From assembly GCA_029907285.1 (NCBI GenBank), contig JARYMD010000026.1, forward strand, positions 1 through 20,536: a stretch of 20,536 nucleotides of DNA. The letters are read 5' to 3'. This stretch comes from Verrucomicrobiota bacterium (GTDB taxonomy: Bacteria > Verrucomicrobiota > Verrucomicrobiia > Limisphaerales > J093). Each line of letters opens with the position of its first letter. The stretch's first letter is position 1. Shown here piece by piece: positions 8,086 through 16,495 of the stretch. A program made the position numbers and the translations under genes. The notes below the pieces were generated by a model. It ran no database searches. It was not told where the DNA came from and was given only the letters and a program-made list of their open reading frames with translations.

Positions 8086-10020
8086 TTATTCAAGGACGTA
8101 GTCTATCTGCACCGTGGTGCTGCCTTTTTCGAACTTGGTGATCATGACCTTTCGAGGTGCTTCGATGCGGTAAAACCGGGTTGCAGTGGAGACAGGCGCG
8201 GTGAATCGTCCGCCGGTCACCATCGATCCCACAACCGCTGATGGACAATCAGGACTGGTCACATCCACGGTGTTGACCGCGTTTGAAGCTGTGCGTTCGA
8301 CGGTCCATGGGCCGGTTATTGATTCGGCAGAATAACAGACCAGCGGATACCATGCCTTGATCACGCCAGCAGGATTGGAGGGGTCATTGACCAGGGTTTC
8401 CGATTGGTCATTCGGATTCACAGAGAACAGTTGCAGGTTTGCTGCGCCACCGGTTTCTTCCCAAATCAAATGCACCGGGTAAAGCCCGTCCGCTTCGACT
8501 GCAAACTCGAAAGTCGCGTTTGCAGTTGAATCCGGGTTTTCCCACAAAACGAGCATGTCGGCAGTGTCCGCCAGCCCTGAATACAGTCCAGCCCTGTCAT
8601 CGCTGATGATATGGAAGCGATAAGTCCCCGCTTTCAATTCAAGATACGCGCGGCATTCGACTGCGATGTTTATGTAAGAGCCGGCGCACAAACCAGGAAC
8701 GTTGTTCGGCGGATCATTCTTCTTGTCCCATGCCAAAACCTGAACGATGCCTGTCGCGCTGCGGTCAATCGGAATCTGAGGTGGAACAGCCAACTGCAGT
8801 CTTGCGCGAGCGAGGCTGTTTGCGAGGTTGACTCCGCCGTTCTCGCTTTGGACGGTGCGGAAATCGAATCCTCTGACGCCAAGGCTGCCTGTTGGAAGGC
8901 TCTGAGTGGCGGGGAGCAGCGGATACTCCGATGTCCACGTCCACGTGTTCGTGTAGGACTTTCCGGTGTTGTCCGCGAAGACAACGGCGCTTGTGTGTTT
9001 GCTACCCCACGGCAACAAAGCAGTGATGTTGTAGCTTGCGGTTGCGCCGCTGAAATCCCTGGCCATATTGGCCGGATTGCTCGCTTTCACCAACACCGGT
9101 TCAATTGTCAGAGAACTGTTCGGAATCAGTTGTCCATCAAGGAACAATTTGATCGATGCCGTGTCAACACTTGTGTCGCGGTCCAGTATTGAAACGCTGA
9201 TTTTCGGATAGAACTCTCTGGCTTTGCCGGCTGGCGGCGGCAGCAAATCTGTGACGGTTGCGGGCATTTCGCCATCGGCAGGCACTTTGGCTATGTAATT
9301 GTCGAATGTTGCTTCGGCGCCGTCGGTGGCTGACGGGTACCTTTGCTCGAACACTAGAAATCCGCAATAACCGCTGTAATATGAACCATCCATGCCAACC
9401 GCGGACATCACCGGGCTGTTGGGTTCAGCCAGATCAAACAACTGAAACAGCAACGTGTAGCCGTCGTGGCTGCTTGCAACGAGCCGGTAACGACGCGAAG
9501 GGTCAAGGACGAGGTTGCCATTTCCCACTTCAGCCACCGTTGTTGGCTGCTCGTCGTTGAGGGCGCTGATGTAAAGCCGTTTGTACCCGGACGAGTACGT
9601 TGCTGCGTAGCCATCCGAAGTGCCGAGTCCGACGTCCTGCAGGTAGAACAAAAAGCCGGCTTCCTGTTCCCAGTTTGCATTCCATGCCAAAAAGTCTGCT
9701 CCCATATAGAACCGGCCCGTGTACACCGTCGGAAGAAAACTGCCCGCCCGCGCATTCCCCAGTCCGAACGGATCGTCACCCGTGGGCGGAGCATATATCC
9801 GGTAAGCCTTTCCGCCCATGCCATCGTCCGGAAACGCGAATGTGGCCGCCCACATCGCCGGCAGCGAGTACCGTTGCCAGCCGTTGTCGTTGCCCGAGTT
9901 GAAATCGTATGAATCCGCTCCGGCTGCCCGGGGTAACGCAGTCGAAACAAGAGCAGCAATGCCTGCAGTTGCAAGTGCTTTCAGGATACGATTTGACCGG
10001 CAGTTCTTGGAGGTGTTCAT
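8086..10020 (-). CDS. Secreted modular protein of unknown function (lectin-like, Ig-like and PA14-like regions)
   Basis: 644 residues, read from the ATG at 10020, which has AAGGA about eight bases upstream; an in-frame extension to 10107 lacks signal-peptide character. A signal peptide (cleavage near residue 35, ...RAAGA) precedes a beta-rich, concanavalin/LamG-like region (about 36-245), an Ig-like segment (about 260-365, with SIKLFLDGQLIP), and a PA14-like part (about 455-535, 'YRFHIISDDRAGLYSG'). The C-terminus (about 560-620) carries GPWT...TRFYRI, a pattern I associate with secreted Verrucomicrobia proteins. No catalytic motif is visible. Binding to polysaccharide or the cell surface is plausible given the neighbouring glycosidases, but no function is assigned. 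Domain names rest on sequence feel, not a profile search. Confidence 0.75.
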   Translation of the reverse strand: MNTSKNCRSNRILKALATAGIAALVSTALPRAAGADSYDFNSGNDNGWQRYSLPAMWAATFAFPDDGMGGKAYRIYAPPTGDDPFGLGNARAGSFLPTVYTGRFYMGADFLAWNANWEQEAGFLFYLQDVGLGTSDGYAATYSSGYKRLYISALNDEQPTTVAEVGNGNLVLDPSRRYRLVASSHDGYTLLFQLFDLAEPNSPVMSAVGMDGSYYSGYCGFLVFEQRYPSATDGAEATFDNYIAKVPADGEMPATVTDLLPPPAGKAREFYPKISVSILDRDTSVDTASIKLFLDGQLIPNSSLTIEPVLVKASNPANMARDFSGATASYNITALLPWGSKHTSAVVFADNTGKSYTNTWTWTSEYPLLPATQSLPTGSLGVRGFDFRTVQSENGGVNLANSLARARLQLAVPPQIPIDRSATGIVQVLAWDKKNDPPNNVPGLCAGSYINIAVECRAYLELKAGTYRFHIISDDRAGLYSGLADTADMLVLWENPDSTANATFEFAVEADGLYPVHLIWEETGGAANLQLFSVNPNDQSETLVNDPSNPAGVIKAWYPLVCYSAESITGPWTVERTASNAVNTVDVTSPDCPSAVVGSMVTGGRFTAPVSTATRFYRIEAPRKVMITKFEKGSTTVQIDYVLE

Positions 10021-10129
10021 ATGTCTGATCCTTGCTTGGAACCGACCCATGCAATGCACAGTCTGATCAACCTTTGCGAAACACATACCGAGGACTAACA
10101 GCAGCAAACGGATGTGTCAAGCGGATTCG

Positions 10130-10360
10130 CATCCCAAGGCCCTTGTCGTGGGGCTTCACCCCACGCTGGTATGGACCGCGCCGTTGGCGCTTCGATGACC
10201 GACCAAGACAACCGCGTTGTGCATGGCAGCGTAGTTGATTGTTTCAGCCATGAACGCCCCTCGCTGTGTTCGAGGCTGTTGGTGTTCGTGGACCAATGAC
10301 TCGAGGGCCGAAGGCCCGACACAATACCAGCCTGGGCCAAGGGGCGACCCGCGGCGCTCC
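10130..10360. repeat. Composite hairpin repeat, likely a dispersed intergenic element
   Basis: Three tight hairpins lie in this block: GTGGGG/CCCCAC (10148-10153 and 10159-10164), GCGCC/GGCGC with a 3-base loop (10178-10190), and GGGCC/GGCCC with a 3-base loop (10305-10317). The ends are also mutually inverted: CTGGTAT at 10166-10172 and ATACCAG at 10324-10330. This hairpin-plus-inverted-ends architecture resembles short non-coding repeats spread through Verrucomicrobia and Planctomycetes genomes. Other copies cannot be seen in this window. Confidence 0.6.
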
Positions 10361-10369
10361 CAGCCAACT

Positions 10370-10387
10370 ACGTGTCTGTCCCCATAT
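10370..10387. repeat. Direct repeat copy 1 (ACGTGTCTGTCCCCATAT)
   Basis: An 18-base sequence repeated exactly at 10516-10533. The GTGTCTGTCCC core resembles sequences found with REP-associated IS200-like (TnpA-REP/RAYT) transposases in other bacteria; that link is recalled from memory and not shown here, since no transposase is in the window. Confidence 0.7.
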
Positions 10388-10477
10388 GGCGCCATTCGAT
10401 CTCGCCGCTGTTCCCTATGGTTTCTCGCGCGCTGCCGCGGACGCACTCGGCGTTAATCGCCGCGAAGCGTTTGGAGT

Positions 10478-10495
10478 GCGGCAGCTTGCTGCCGC
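10478..10495. repeat. Short perfect hairpin GCGGCAGC-TT-GCTGCCGC
   Basis: An 8-bp stem with a 2-base loop, lying between the two direct repeats. The surrounding phrase (TTTGGAGTGCGGC...GCCGCTTTG) has the look of a widespread verrucomicrobial intergenic palindrome. Confidence 0.65.
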
Positions 10496-10515
10496 TTTGT
10501 TTTTGTGCACAAACA

Positions 10516-10533
10516 ACGTGTCTGTCCCCATAT
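10516..10533. repeat. Direct repeat copy 2 (ACGTGTCTGTCCCCATAT)
   Basis: Exact second copy, 146 bases after the first and 18 bases from the stop codon of the glycoside hydrolase gene ending at 10552. The two copies bracket a 128-base segment with the GCGGCAGC hairpin, which may be one mobile non-coding unit. Confidence 0.7.
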
Positions 10534-10551
10534 CGGCCTCGCTACTGTTGC

Positions 10552-12855
10552 TCAGCGTTCGGCGATCTCGTACAACATGCGCGCCCCAGCCTGCGCATCT
10601 CCCGCAACATCGGCGGTGAATGTCAACGTGTCGTTCTGCGCTTGTGCCGGGACCTGGGCGATCCTCTTGCCTCCGGTTGACAATGCCCAGACCTTCAATC
10701 GCGCGGCATTGTCAATCTTGATCGCAACCTCTGCCTGCCCGGCTCTCACCAAGTGCGGCAATGTGCCCCACGCGAGAAGAGTTTGTCTGGCTTCCTCACG
10801 GTACTTGATGCCGGTGTTCTGCAGGTCTGTCAGATGCGTCACCAGCAAGCGGCGGCTGTTACGGATCGGCGCTGTGTCAATTGCGCTGACCCAAACTGTG
10901 GCGTCGCTTCCCTTGGTCGTTACTCTAACCCCGCCGGTTGGCGAATTGACCGTTTTGCCGGCAGGCGCATAACCTCCGGCCGTGCGCGGAGTGTCGATGG
11001 CAAGAGTGTTCTCGGGACCGTTGATGGAGATTTCGCCAGTCTCACTTCGCAGGACCCGGCGCGCCGGATCAGTTGGGTTGTCAGACGTCAGGATTCCCCG
11101 TGCCCGCAGCAGATCAACTAACCGCGCCTCGGTCAGACTGTACGGATTGATTTCAGCAACGTGCGCGGCTTTCCATGAGGATGCCGGGGTTTGCCAGCCA
11201 AGCGGGAAAATGATGTCTTCTGGCAATGGATCAGCAGGCGAGCTGACAACCCGTGTGCCCACCCTTGTAACCCACGCAGCCCAGTGCCACTGCGGATGCA
11301 AGCTGGGGATTCGCGGCGCCGGTTCAGCGAGGTCGCTCTGGCTCATGACGATTGACATCGAATGCGGCGCGGCCCGCATATCACCGCGCAAAAACAGACA
11401 CAGCGACGCCCGTTCCGAGGCCTGCCCCAGTGGATCGCTCGCGAGATCGAAATAACCCATCTGCGACGGTGTGAACATCGACTGTCTGCTGTGGCTGTAC
11501 GCAAACCGCCAAATGCCGCCCCACCCCTGCAAAGCCCCGAGAGCACCGGTCAAAATGCCGCCGACGCCGCGAAATCTGCCCGGCCCCGAGTAGTTGTATT
11601 CAGTGATTGTAAACGGCTTGTTGCTGAGGCGGGTGAACGCTTTGCTCCGTCCGCCTGTTGCGCCCTCGGCGAGCGGGCTGGTGTTGGGGCACTTGCTCGG
11701 GAGCCTCCACGGGTTCTCCAAAAACTGGGGATGATCGACGTAGAAATGATCGTCCACGTAATCGTACTCAGAACGTGCAGCCTGGTCGGTCACAAAATAT
11801 GTCCACGAATTTGCATTGCTGATCAGAGCCTGACAGCCAAGCTCGTCGCGCAAGAACCGTCGCATCCGCTCGATCATGTTGCGCTCGGTGTCCGAGAGGA
11901 ACCTGATGCAATCGCGCGGGCGCGGGCCTTCGCCTCGGAGGTTTTCGGGCAACGCGACCGTGCCTGCGGCGGGGTCCTCTGAATCCTTCAGTTCCGCGCC
12001 CCAAGCCTTTGAAAGCGCCTCGCGGCTGCCGTACCTGGTGTTCAGCCAACTGTTCCACGCACGCGTCCACTCCGGGATCGCACGAAGGTCGCGATAGAAA
12101 TTGCCAAAGTTTCCTTCGTTGATCATGGACAGCCACGCAAGTGCAGGTTCTTCAGCATAACGGCGGCCGGTGTATGGATTGACGTGGCCCAGAAGAGCGC
12201 GAGTGAACTGTTTCCAGTTCTCCCACGCGCCCTCATGAACCGGCACGAGAATTTTGAACGTGTCCATGGGAATTCGGCCATCGCGGCCAACACCGATCTC
12301 ACGCCATGGCACGCTGCGCGACACGTACAGGTCGGTCGTCAGATAGATTCCGCGTTTCATCAATGCCGCCATCAGGTAATCGAACTGATCGAGCTTCTCG
12401 GGATTAAGCCGCGTTGTTGTGGACTGGCCATCTGTCAGGTCGCGTTCATAATGGTGTATCCGAAGCGCGTTGTATCCGAGCCGCGCAAGCCTTTCTGCGA
12501 GACGATCCGCCTCGGCGCGCTCGATGTATTGCGCGCCAAAGCAAAGGTTCACCCCATAAAACCTGCGCGGCACATCCGGCGAATCAGCAAACGCAAACTG
12601 GCCGTCAGGCCTTGCGATTACTCGCCCGTGCTTGCCCGCCGGAGCGTCCGTCAAGCCCATGGAAGAAAAATCGAGGGCCGATCCTGGCTCAATGTCCAGC
12701 TCAACCCGCAACGGAATCCAGTCCGCACCAGCTTGAAGAACCACCGGTGAAGAGGAATCGGATTCGGCCTGTGCAGCGGTCGCAGGCACAACGTTGCAAA
12801 GCAGACCATAACCGCACAGAGACAACACCAACGCGCGGATTTGCAGGGCGTTCAT
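10552..12855 (-). CDS. Secreted clan GH-A (TIM-barrel) glycoside hydrolase, family uncertain
   Basis: 767 residues with a signal peptide (cleavage near TAAQA-E, residue 30). A small N-terminal beta region (about 38-100) leads into a TIM barrel (about 100-490) opening with 'FYGVNLCFGAQ' and 'LGYNALRIHHYE', as in GH5/GH42-like enzymes. The clan GH-A pair of glutamates is visible: Glu247 after Asn in SMINEGN (acid/base, end of strand 4) and Glu419 in FTITEYNYSGP (nucleophile, strand 7), spaced normally. A C-terminal beta-rich domain fills the remainder. The specificity cannot be read; beta-galactosidase, beta-mannanase or glucanase-type activity are all possible. The gene starts 58 bases after the fucosidase gene on the same strand, so the two are probably co-transcribed. 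No clear ribosome-binding site precedes the ATG. Confidence 0.85.
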   Translation of the reverse strand: MNALQIRALVLSLCGYGLLCNVVPATAAQAESDSSSPVVLQAGADWIPLRVELDIEPGSALDFSSMGLTDAPAGKHGRVIARPDGQFAFADSPDVPRRFYGVNLCFGAQYIERAEADRLAERLARLGYNALRIHHYERDLTDGQSTTTRLNPEKLDQFDYLMAALMKRGIYLTTDLYVSRSVPWREIGVGRDGRIPMDTFKILVPVHEGAWENWKQFTRALLGHVNPYTGRRYAEEPALAWLSMINEGNFGNFYRDLRAIPEWTRAWNSWLNTRYGSREALSKAWGAELKDSEDPAAGTVALPENLRGEGPRPRDCIRFLSDTERNMIERMRRFLRDELGCQALISNANSWTYFVTDQAARSEYDYVDDHFYVDHPQFLENPWRLPSKCPNTSPLAEGATGGRSKAFTRLSNKPFTITEYNYSGPGRFRGVGGILTGALGALQGWGGIWRFAYSHSRQSMFTPSQMGYFDLASDPLGQASERASLCLFLRGDMRAAPHSMSIVMSQSDLAEPAPRIPSLHPQWHWAAWVTRVGTRVVSSPADPLPEDIIFPLGWQTPASSWKAAHVAEINPYSLTEARLVDLLRARGILTSDNPTDPARRVLRSETGEISINGPENTLAIDTPRTAGGYAPAGKTVNSPTGGVRVTTKGSDATVWVSAIDTAPIRNSRRLLVTHLTDLQNTGIKYREEARQTLLAWGTLPHLVRAGQAEVAIKIDNAARLKVWALSTGGKRIAQVPAQAQNDTLTFTADVAGDAQAGARMLYEIAER

Positions 12856-12913
12856 ACGTCAACAGCAGATCAATTCTGGTTTTGAATCAACGGACAGTTT
12901 CGACCGGCCGGCC

Positions 12914-14587
12914 TTATCGCGCTCTTGTTCCGGCTGGGAAAAGCTGGATTTCGGAAATTGTCGGGCCTTCGGTGGCATCAAGAATGCTGAGCCTGAACTC
13001 ACGGGCGGCGACCTCATCGAAACGCCGGTCGAATAATCTGCCCAGGCTGTTGCCGGTGAAGATTGTTTTCCATCTGTCTTCAACCCGGCACTGAAACTCG
13101 AACTGTTTCACACGCCCGTCGTATGGAACGGCTTCGCGGATAACGACGCGCGACACAGGCGCAGGTTTCCCAAGGTCAATGGAAATCCACGCCTGCCTTG
13201 TCCCGGCATCCGTGGCCCAGCGCGTTTCAAGGTCGTTATCCAAAGCCATTTCAGGTCCAAACTCGTTCGTCATGTTCTGATAAACGTTCGATGCTGTTGC
13301 TCTGACGGTTGATGTGGACAAAGCGGGGATGTCCATTGCCGAACCGTCGAGTTCAAGCCGTACCACGGTATCCAGCGGGTCGCGGTCGGATTCCCCGACA
13401 CGTATAACCACTGCGTCTTGTTGCTGCTCGAAGTCTGCGTTCCAATGCCCCAACACCGAAGCTTTCAAGACTTTTCTCGGAATGCCCGGCAACGTGATCC
13501 TGTCCGAGTCCCATTTGAGAATGTGAACGAATACGGTGTTGTCCTTTCTTGTGCTTGCGAGGGCGCTGGTGGGTTTCCATGGGCCGCCGCGTGTGCCATA
13601 TATGCTTTCGCCGTGTTTGCTGAGCCACGCGCCGATCTCCTTGAGGCGCTCCACCTGGCGCGGCTCGATCCGCCCGTCAGGCATCGGGCCAACATTGAGC
13701 AGCAAATTGCCGTCGCCCCCCGCGCAAAGAACCAGCGTGTGAACACATTGAGCGAGGGATTTCATCGTGTCGTTGGGTTTCCACGCCCACTGCTGGCAAA
13801 TCGTTATGCACGATTCCCACGGGCGGGTATCCTGATAATTGCCGATGCGTTGTTCGGGTGTGTCATGGTCTTCGGGCAGTCCTGTGCGGTTGTTAATGAT
13901 GATGTTTGGTTGCAATGACCGCGCAATTTTCACCAGTCCTTCGCCGTCGTAGTCGCGTGCCGACTTGCCCAGTCCGTCAAACCACAGTATGTCCAATTGC
14001 CCATAATTGGAGCATAGCTCGGTCACCTGCTGTTTGAGGTAGGCAAGGTAATTGCCGTGCCGGTCCGGTGTGAAGGCGTCCGGGTGATGCCAGTCCGGTT
14101 GCGAGTAGTAAACACCGAACCTCAAGCCGGCTTCATGACAGGCATCAGCCAGCTCTTTAACCACGTCCCTCCGGAAAGGGCTGTTCGGCGAGGTGATCTT
14201 GTAATCGCTGGCTTTGGTGTCGAACATGCTAAAACCGTCGTGATGGCGGCTGGTGAAAACCAAATACTTCATTCCCGCCTGCTTCGCGATGCCAACCCAC
14301 TCACGCGCGTTGAAGTTTGTTGGGTTGAATTGCCTGTACAAATTGTCGTACGTCTCGACAGGTATCTCTGTCCCCCGAGACCCGTAGCCGCGGCGTTCTC
14401 CGCCGCGGGACCAGCCGATCTCTGTGCCTTTGAGCGAGACCGGCCCCCAATGGATGAACAGACCAAACCTTGCGTCCCCCCACCAACGCATGCGCGACGG
14501 ATAAGGTGTGGGACCTGCTGCGGCAGGTTCTGCCGCCAGTGCAATTCGAGTGGTGACCAGTGCCAGCAAGATCAATAGCGCCTTCAT
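12914..14587 (-). CDS. GH29 alpha-L-fucosidase with C-terminal F5/8-type (discoidin, CBM32-like) domain
   Basis: 557 residues from the ATG at 14587, which begins a clear signal peptide (MKALLILLALVTTRIALA). The GH29 barrel spans about 25-335, with the fucose-binding motifs FGLFIHWGP (about 41-49) and HHDGFSMFD, the nucleophile Asp204 in LDILWFDG, and the candidate acid/base Glu258 in RPWESC. A beta domain follows, and residues about 425-553 form a discoidin-like carbohydrate-binding domain (ALDNDLETRWATD, then 'ISIDLG'). It should release alpha-L-fucose from plant or animal glycans outside the cytoplasm. The frame stays open for a further 144 codons upstream, but that extension is not protein-like and has no signal peptide, so I exclude it. 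Confidence 0.93.
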   Translation of the reverse strand: MKALLILLALVTTRIALAAEPAAAGPTPYPSRMRWWGDARFGLFIHWGPVSLKGTEIGWSRGGERRGYGSRGTEIPVETYDNLYRQFNPTNFNAREWVGIAKQAGMKYLVFTSRHHDGFSMFDTKASDYKITSPNSPFRRDVVKELADACHEAGLRFGVYYSQPDWHHPDAFTPDRHGNYLAYLKQQVTELCSNYGQLDILWFDGLGKSARDYDGEGLVKIARSLQPNIIINNRTGLPEDHDTPEQRIGNYQDTRPWESCITICQQWAWKPNDTMKSLAQCVHTLVLCAGGDGNLLLNVGPMPDGRIEPRQVERLKEIGAWLSKHGESIYGTRGGPWKPTSALASTRKDNTVFVHILKWDSDRITLPGIPRKVLKASVLGHWNADFEQQQDAVVIRVGESDRDPLDTVVRLELDGSAMDIPALSTSTVRATASNVYQNMTNEFGPEMALDNDLETRWATDAGTRQAWISIDLGKPAPVSRVVIREAVPYDGRVKQFEFQCRVEDRWKTIFTGNSLGRLFDRRFDEVAAREFRLSILDATEGPTISEIQLFPAGTRAR

Positions 14588-15067
14588 GCAATTGCCAATA
14601 CCAACACCAACATGTTGATCTTGCGTGGAGAATTGCAAGACAAAGTTATTGGTTGGCGCGACTCGGCCCCAGACCCGCAGCACAGACGGCGCCACAATGC
14701 CCGGCGGGTGATCACTGCTCCCAGCTTCCGCGCCAGAGCAGAGGATTCGGGCGCACCATTTGCCGCACCCCCAGATCGGCAAATCGAGATGCGTCCCCAC
14801 ATGCTTGACTTCCGCACCGCGCCACTCAGAATCCGTTCCGACTGCCATCGTTATGCACCGTAACTTCGCAGCGCTCCGGACAAGTCGTTCGGCGGGATTG
14901 GGCGCGTTCTCCGCAGCGCGGCGCAGCACAAACCAATTTGCCACTGCGAAATATGTTGGCGGCGGTTTCGCAATAGCAAGACAAGGCAACTGCCAGTCAA
15001 CCTTTTCCGCCGTCCACACCGGCTTTGAAACGCTTCGAGATCGGCTGCATCACCACACCCATTCCAC
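14588..15067. other. 480-base divergent intergenic region
   Basis: It lies between the divergent fucosidase (-) and oxidoreductase (+) genes and must hold both promoters. No convincing -35/-10 pairs or ribosome-binding sites stand out. Short ORFs occur on both strands, including an unbroken - strand extension of the fucosidase frame, but none has recognisable protein features. One 7-bp inverted repeat is noted separately. Confidence 0.6.
14945..14972. promoter_or_regulatory. Inverted repeat TGCGAAA-N14-TTTCGCA, possible operator
   Basis: Perfect 7-bp arms at 14945-14951 and 14966-14972, 96 bases upstream of the oxidoreductase start in a divergent promoter region. Position and symmetry fit a dimeric regulator site, but a 7-bp match can arise by chance. 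Confidence 0.25.
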
Positions 15068-16432
15068 ATGATTATGAACAAAAACAACGAAGTCACCCGG
15101 CGCAGGTTCATCGAAAAAGCCGCCACAGTCACCGCAATCGGCTTTGCAGCGCGGCCTCTGATTATTGCTCAGGAACAATCTGGGCCCCGCACAGGACCAA
15201 ACAGCCGAATACACCTCGGGTTGATCGGATGCGGCGGCATGGGGCGGGTGAACCTGAACGAATGCGCCAAACATCAGGACGTTGTAGTCACCGCCGCTTG
15301 CGACGTCTGGAAAGAACGCTGTGACTCGGTCGTCGCGCAATTCAAGGACACATGCAAAGGGTATCGCGATTTCCGTGAAATGCTTCAGCAGCCCGACCTC
15401 GACGCAGTCATAATCGCTACTCCGCCCCATTGGCATGCGTTGATTGCGATCGCAGCTTGCGAGGCAGGAAAAGATATTTACGTACAGAAACCGATGACCT
15501 TGTACCTCGCCGAAAGCCTCGCAGTGCGAAACGCCGTCAAGAAACACAACCGAATCAGCCAGGTCGGCACCCAAATACACGCCGGCGAGAATTATCGCCG
15601 AGTTGTCGAGTTTGTTCGTGCGGGTCTTCTCGGCCCGATCGGCGTCGTTCGCACGTTCAACGTCATGAATCAGGGCGTCGAAGGAGTCGGGAAGAGCGAC
15701 GTGCGCACTCCGCCGCCGGGGATTGACTGGGACCTTTGGTGCGGGCCGGCGCCAAAGTGCGATTTCAACCCGATTCTGGCCCGTGAATCTTACAACCATT
15801 GTTCATGGCTCGAGTACAGCGGCGGCTGGACGCCTGGAATGGCGCCACACATCATAGACCTTCCAATATGGGCGCTCGATCTGGGTTACCCAACACGCGT
15901 CAGTTCCGCCGGCGGCAGGTACGTCGTCCAGGACGACGGCGACGCCTATGACCATCACGAGGTGCTCTGGCAGTATCCCAAGCTCACCATGACATGGATG
16001 CTCTCGCTAACCAACAGCTTCGATTTTGTCATGCGCGGCGATGCCGAACCAGAAAGGCGGCTTGGAATCTACTTCCATGGCGTCAATGGCACTCTCTATG
16101 CCAATTACGGCATGTTCAGAGTCATGGCCGAGGGCAAACGAATGCAAGACAAGCAGCCGCCGCAACCGAGCATCCCTCCTTCACCGGGTCACGAACGCGA
16201 ATGGCTCGATTCAATCAAGTCAAGGCAACAACCGAGTTGCAGCGTGTTTTATCACGTCAAAGTCGATGTCCCAATCGTGCTCAGCGTGCTTTCATACCGC
16301 CTTGGCCGTTCCATTCAGTTTGACCCGGCAAAAGAACAAATCGTCGGCGACCCTGAAGCCACCCGCCGCTCGATCCCCGAATACAGAGCCCCTTGGAAAT
16401 TCCCCAAGGAATACGTGCCAAACTGGAGCTGA
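15068..16432 (+). CDS. Tat-exported Gfo/Idh/MocA-family oxidoreductase
   Basis: 454 residues. The N-terminus carries a twin-arginine signal (TRRRFIEKA at 10-18, then a hydrophobic stretch), so the folded protein is exported with its cofactor. A Rossmann domain opens with GLIGCGGMGR (51-60). The usual EKP motif reads QKP (139-142 region, Lys141 kept), and the C-terminal dimerisation/substrate domain includes APHIIDLPIW, with His261 and Asp264 in the positions of the family's active-site His/Asp. Members oxidise, reduce or hydrolyse sugars and sugar derivatives using tightly bound NAD(P). The location beside a fucosidase suggests a sugar substrate. A second ATG two codons in (15074) is possible; no clear ribosome-binding site precedes either. 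Confidence 0.9.
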   Translation: MIMNKNNEVTRRRFIEKAATVTAIGFAARPLIIAQEQSGPRTGPNSRIHLGLIGCGGMGRVNLNECAKHQDVVVTAACDVWKERCDSVVAQFKDTCKGYRDFREMLQQPDLDAVIIATPPHWHALIAIAACEAGKDIYVQKPMTLYLAESLAVRNAVKKHNRISQVGTQIHAGENYRRVVEFVRAGLLGPIGVVRTFNVMNQGVEGVGKSDVRTPPPGIDWDLWCGPAPKCDFNPILARESYNHCSWLEYSGGWTPGMAPHIIDLPIWALDLGYPTRVSSAGGRYVVQDDGDAYDHHEVLWQYPKLTMTWMLSLTNSFDFVMRGDAEPERRLGIYFHGVNGTLYANYGMFRVMAEGKRMQDKQPPQPSIPPSPGHEREWLDSIKSRQQPSCSVFYHVKVDVPIVLSVLSYRLGRSIQFDPAKEQIVGDPEATRRSIPEYRAPWKFPKEYVPNWS

Positions 16433-16495
16433 GTGAAACTGCTGGCATCGGGCATAATGACACTGCGCCCGTCGCCCATTTGAGGCGATGGCTCG

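Larger units (their letters stand above)
10021..10551. other. 531-base gene-free, repeat-rich interval
   Basis: This gap between two - strand genes holds no supported coding region; the open frames in it are short and overlap the hairpin repeats. It contains at least four GC-rich hairpins, a pair of direct repeats and, near its left end, the ribosome-binding region of the gene starting at 10020. The promoter of that gene is expected here but no convincing -35/-10 pair was identified. Confidence 0.7.

Noticed and set aside
10156..10446. Small open frames in the repeat-rich gap (up to 117 residues)
   Set aside because: They are translations of the hairpin repeats and differ between strands and frames with no preferred one; a non-coding repeat explains them better.
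10370..10533. Possible CRISPR-like array from the repeated 18-mer
   Set aside because: Only two copies, a 128-base spacer that itself contains a hairpin, and no cas genes nearby.
16472..16488. Hairpin TCGCC/GGCGA between the convergent oxidoreductase and transporter genes
   Set aside because: Only a 5-bp stem with a 7-base loop and no T-tract; too weak to call a terminator.
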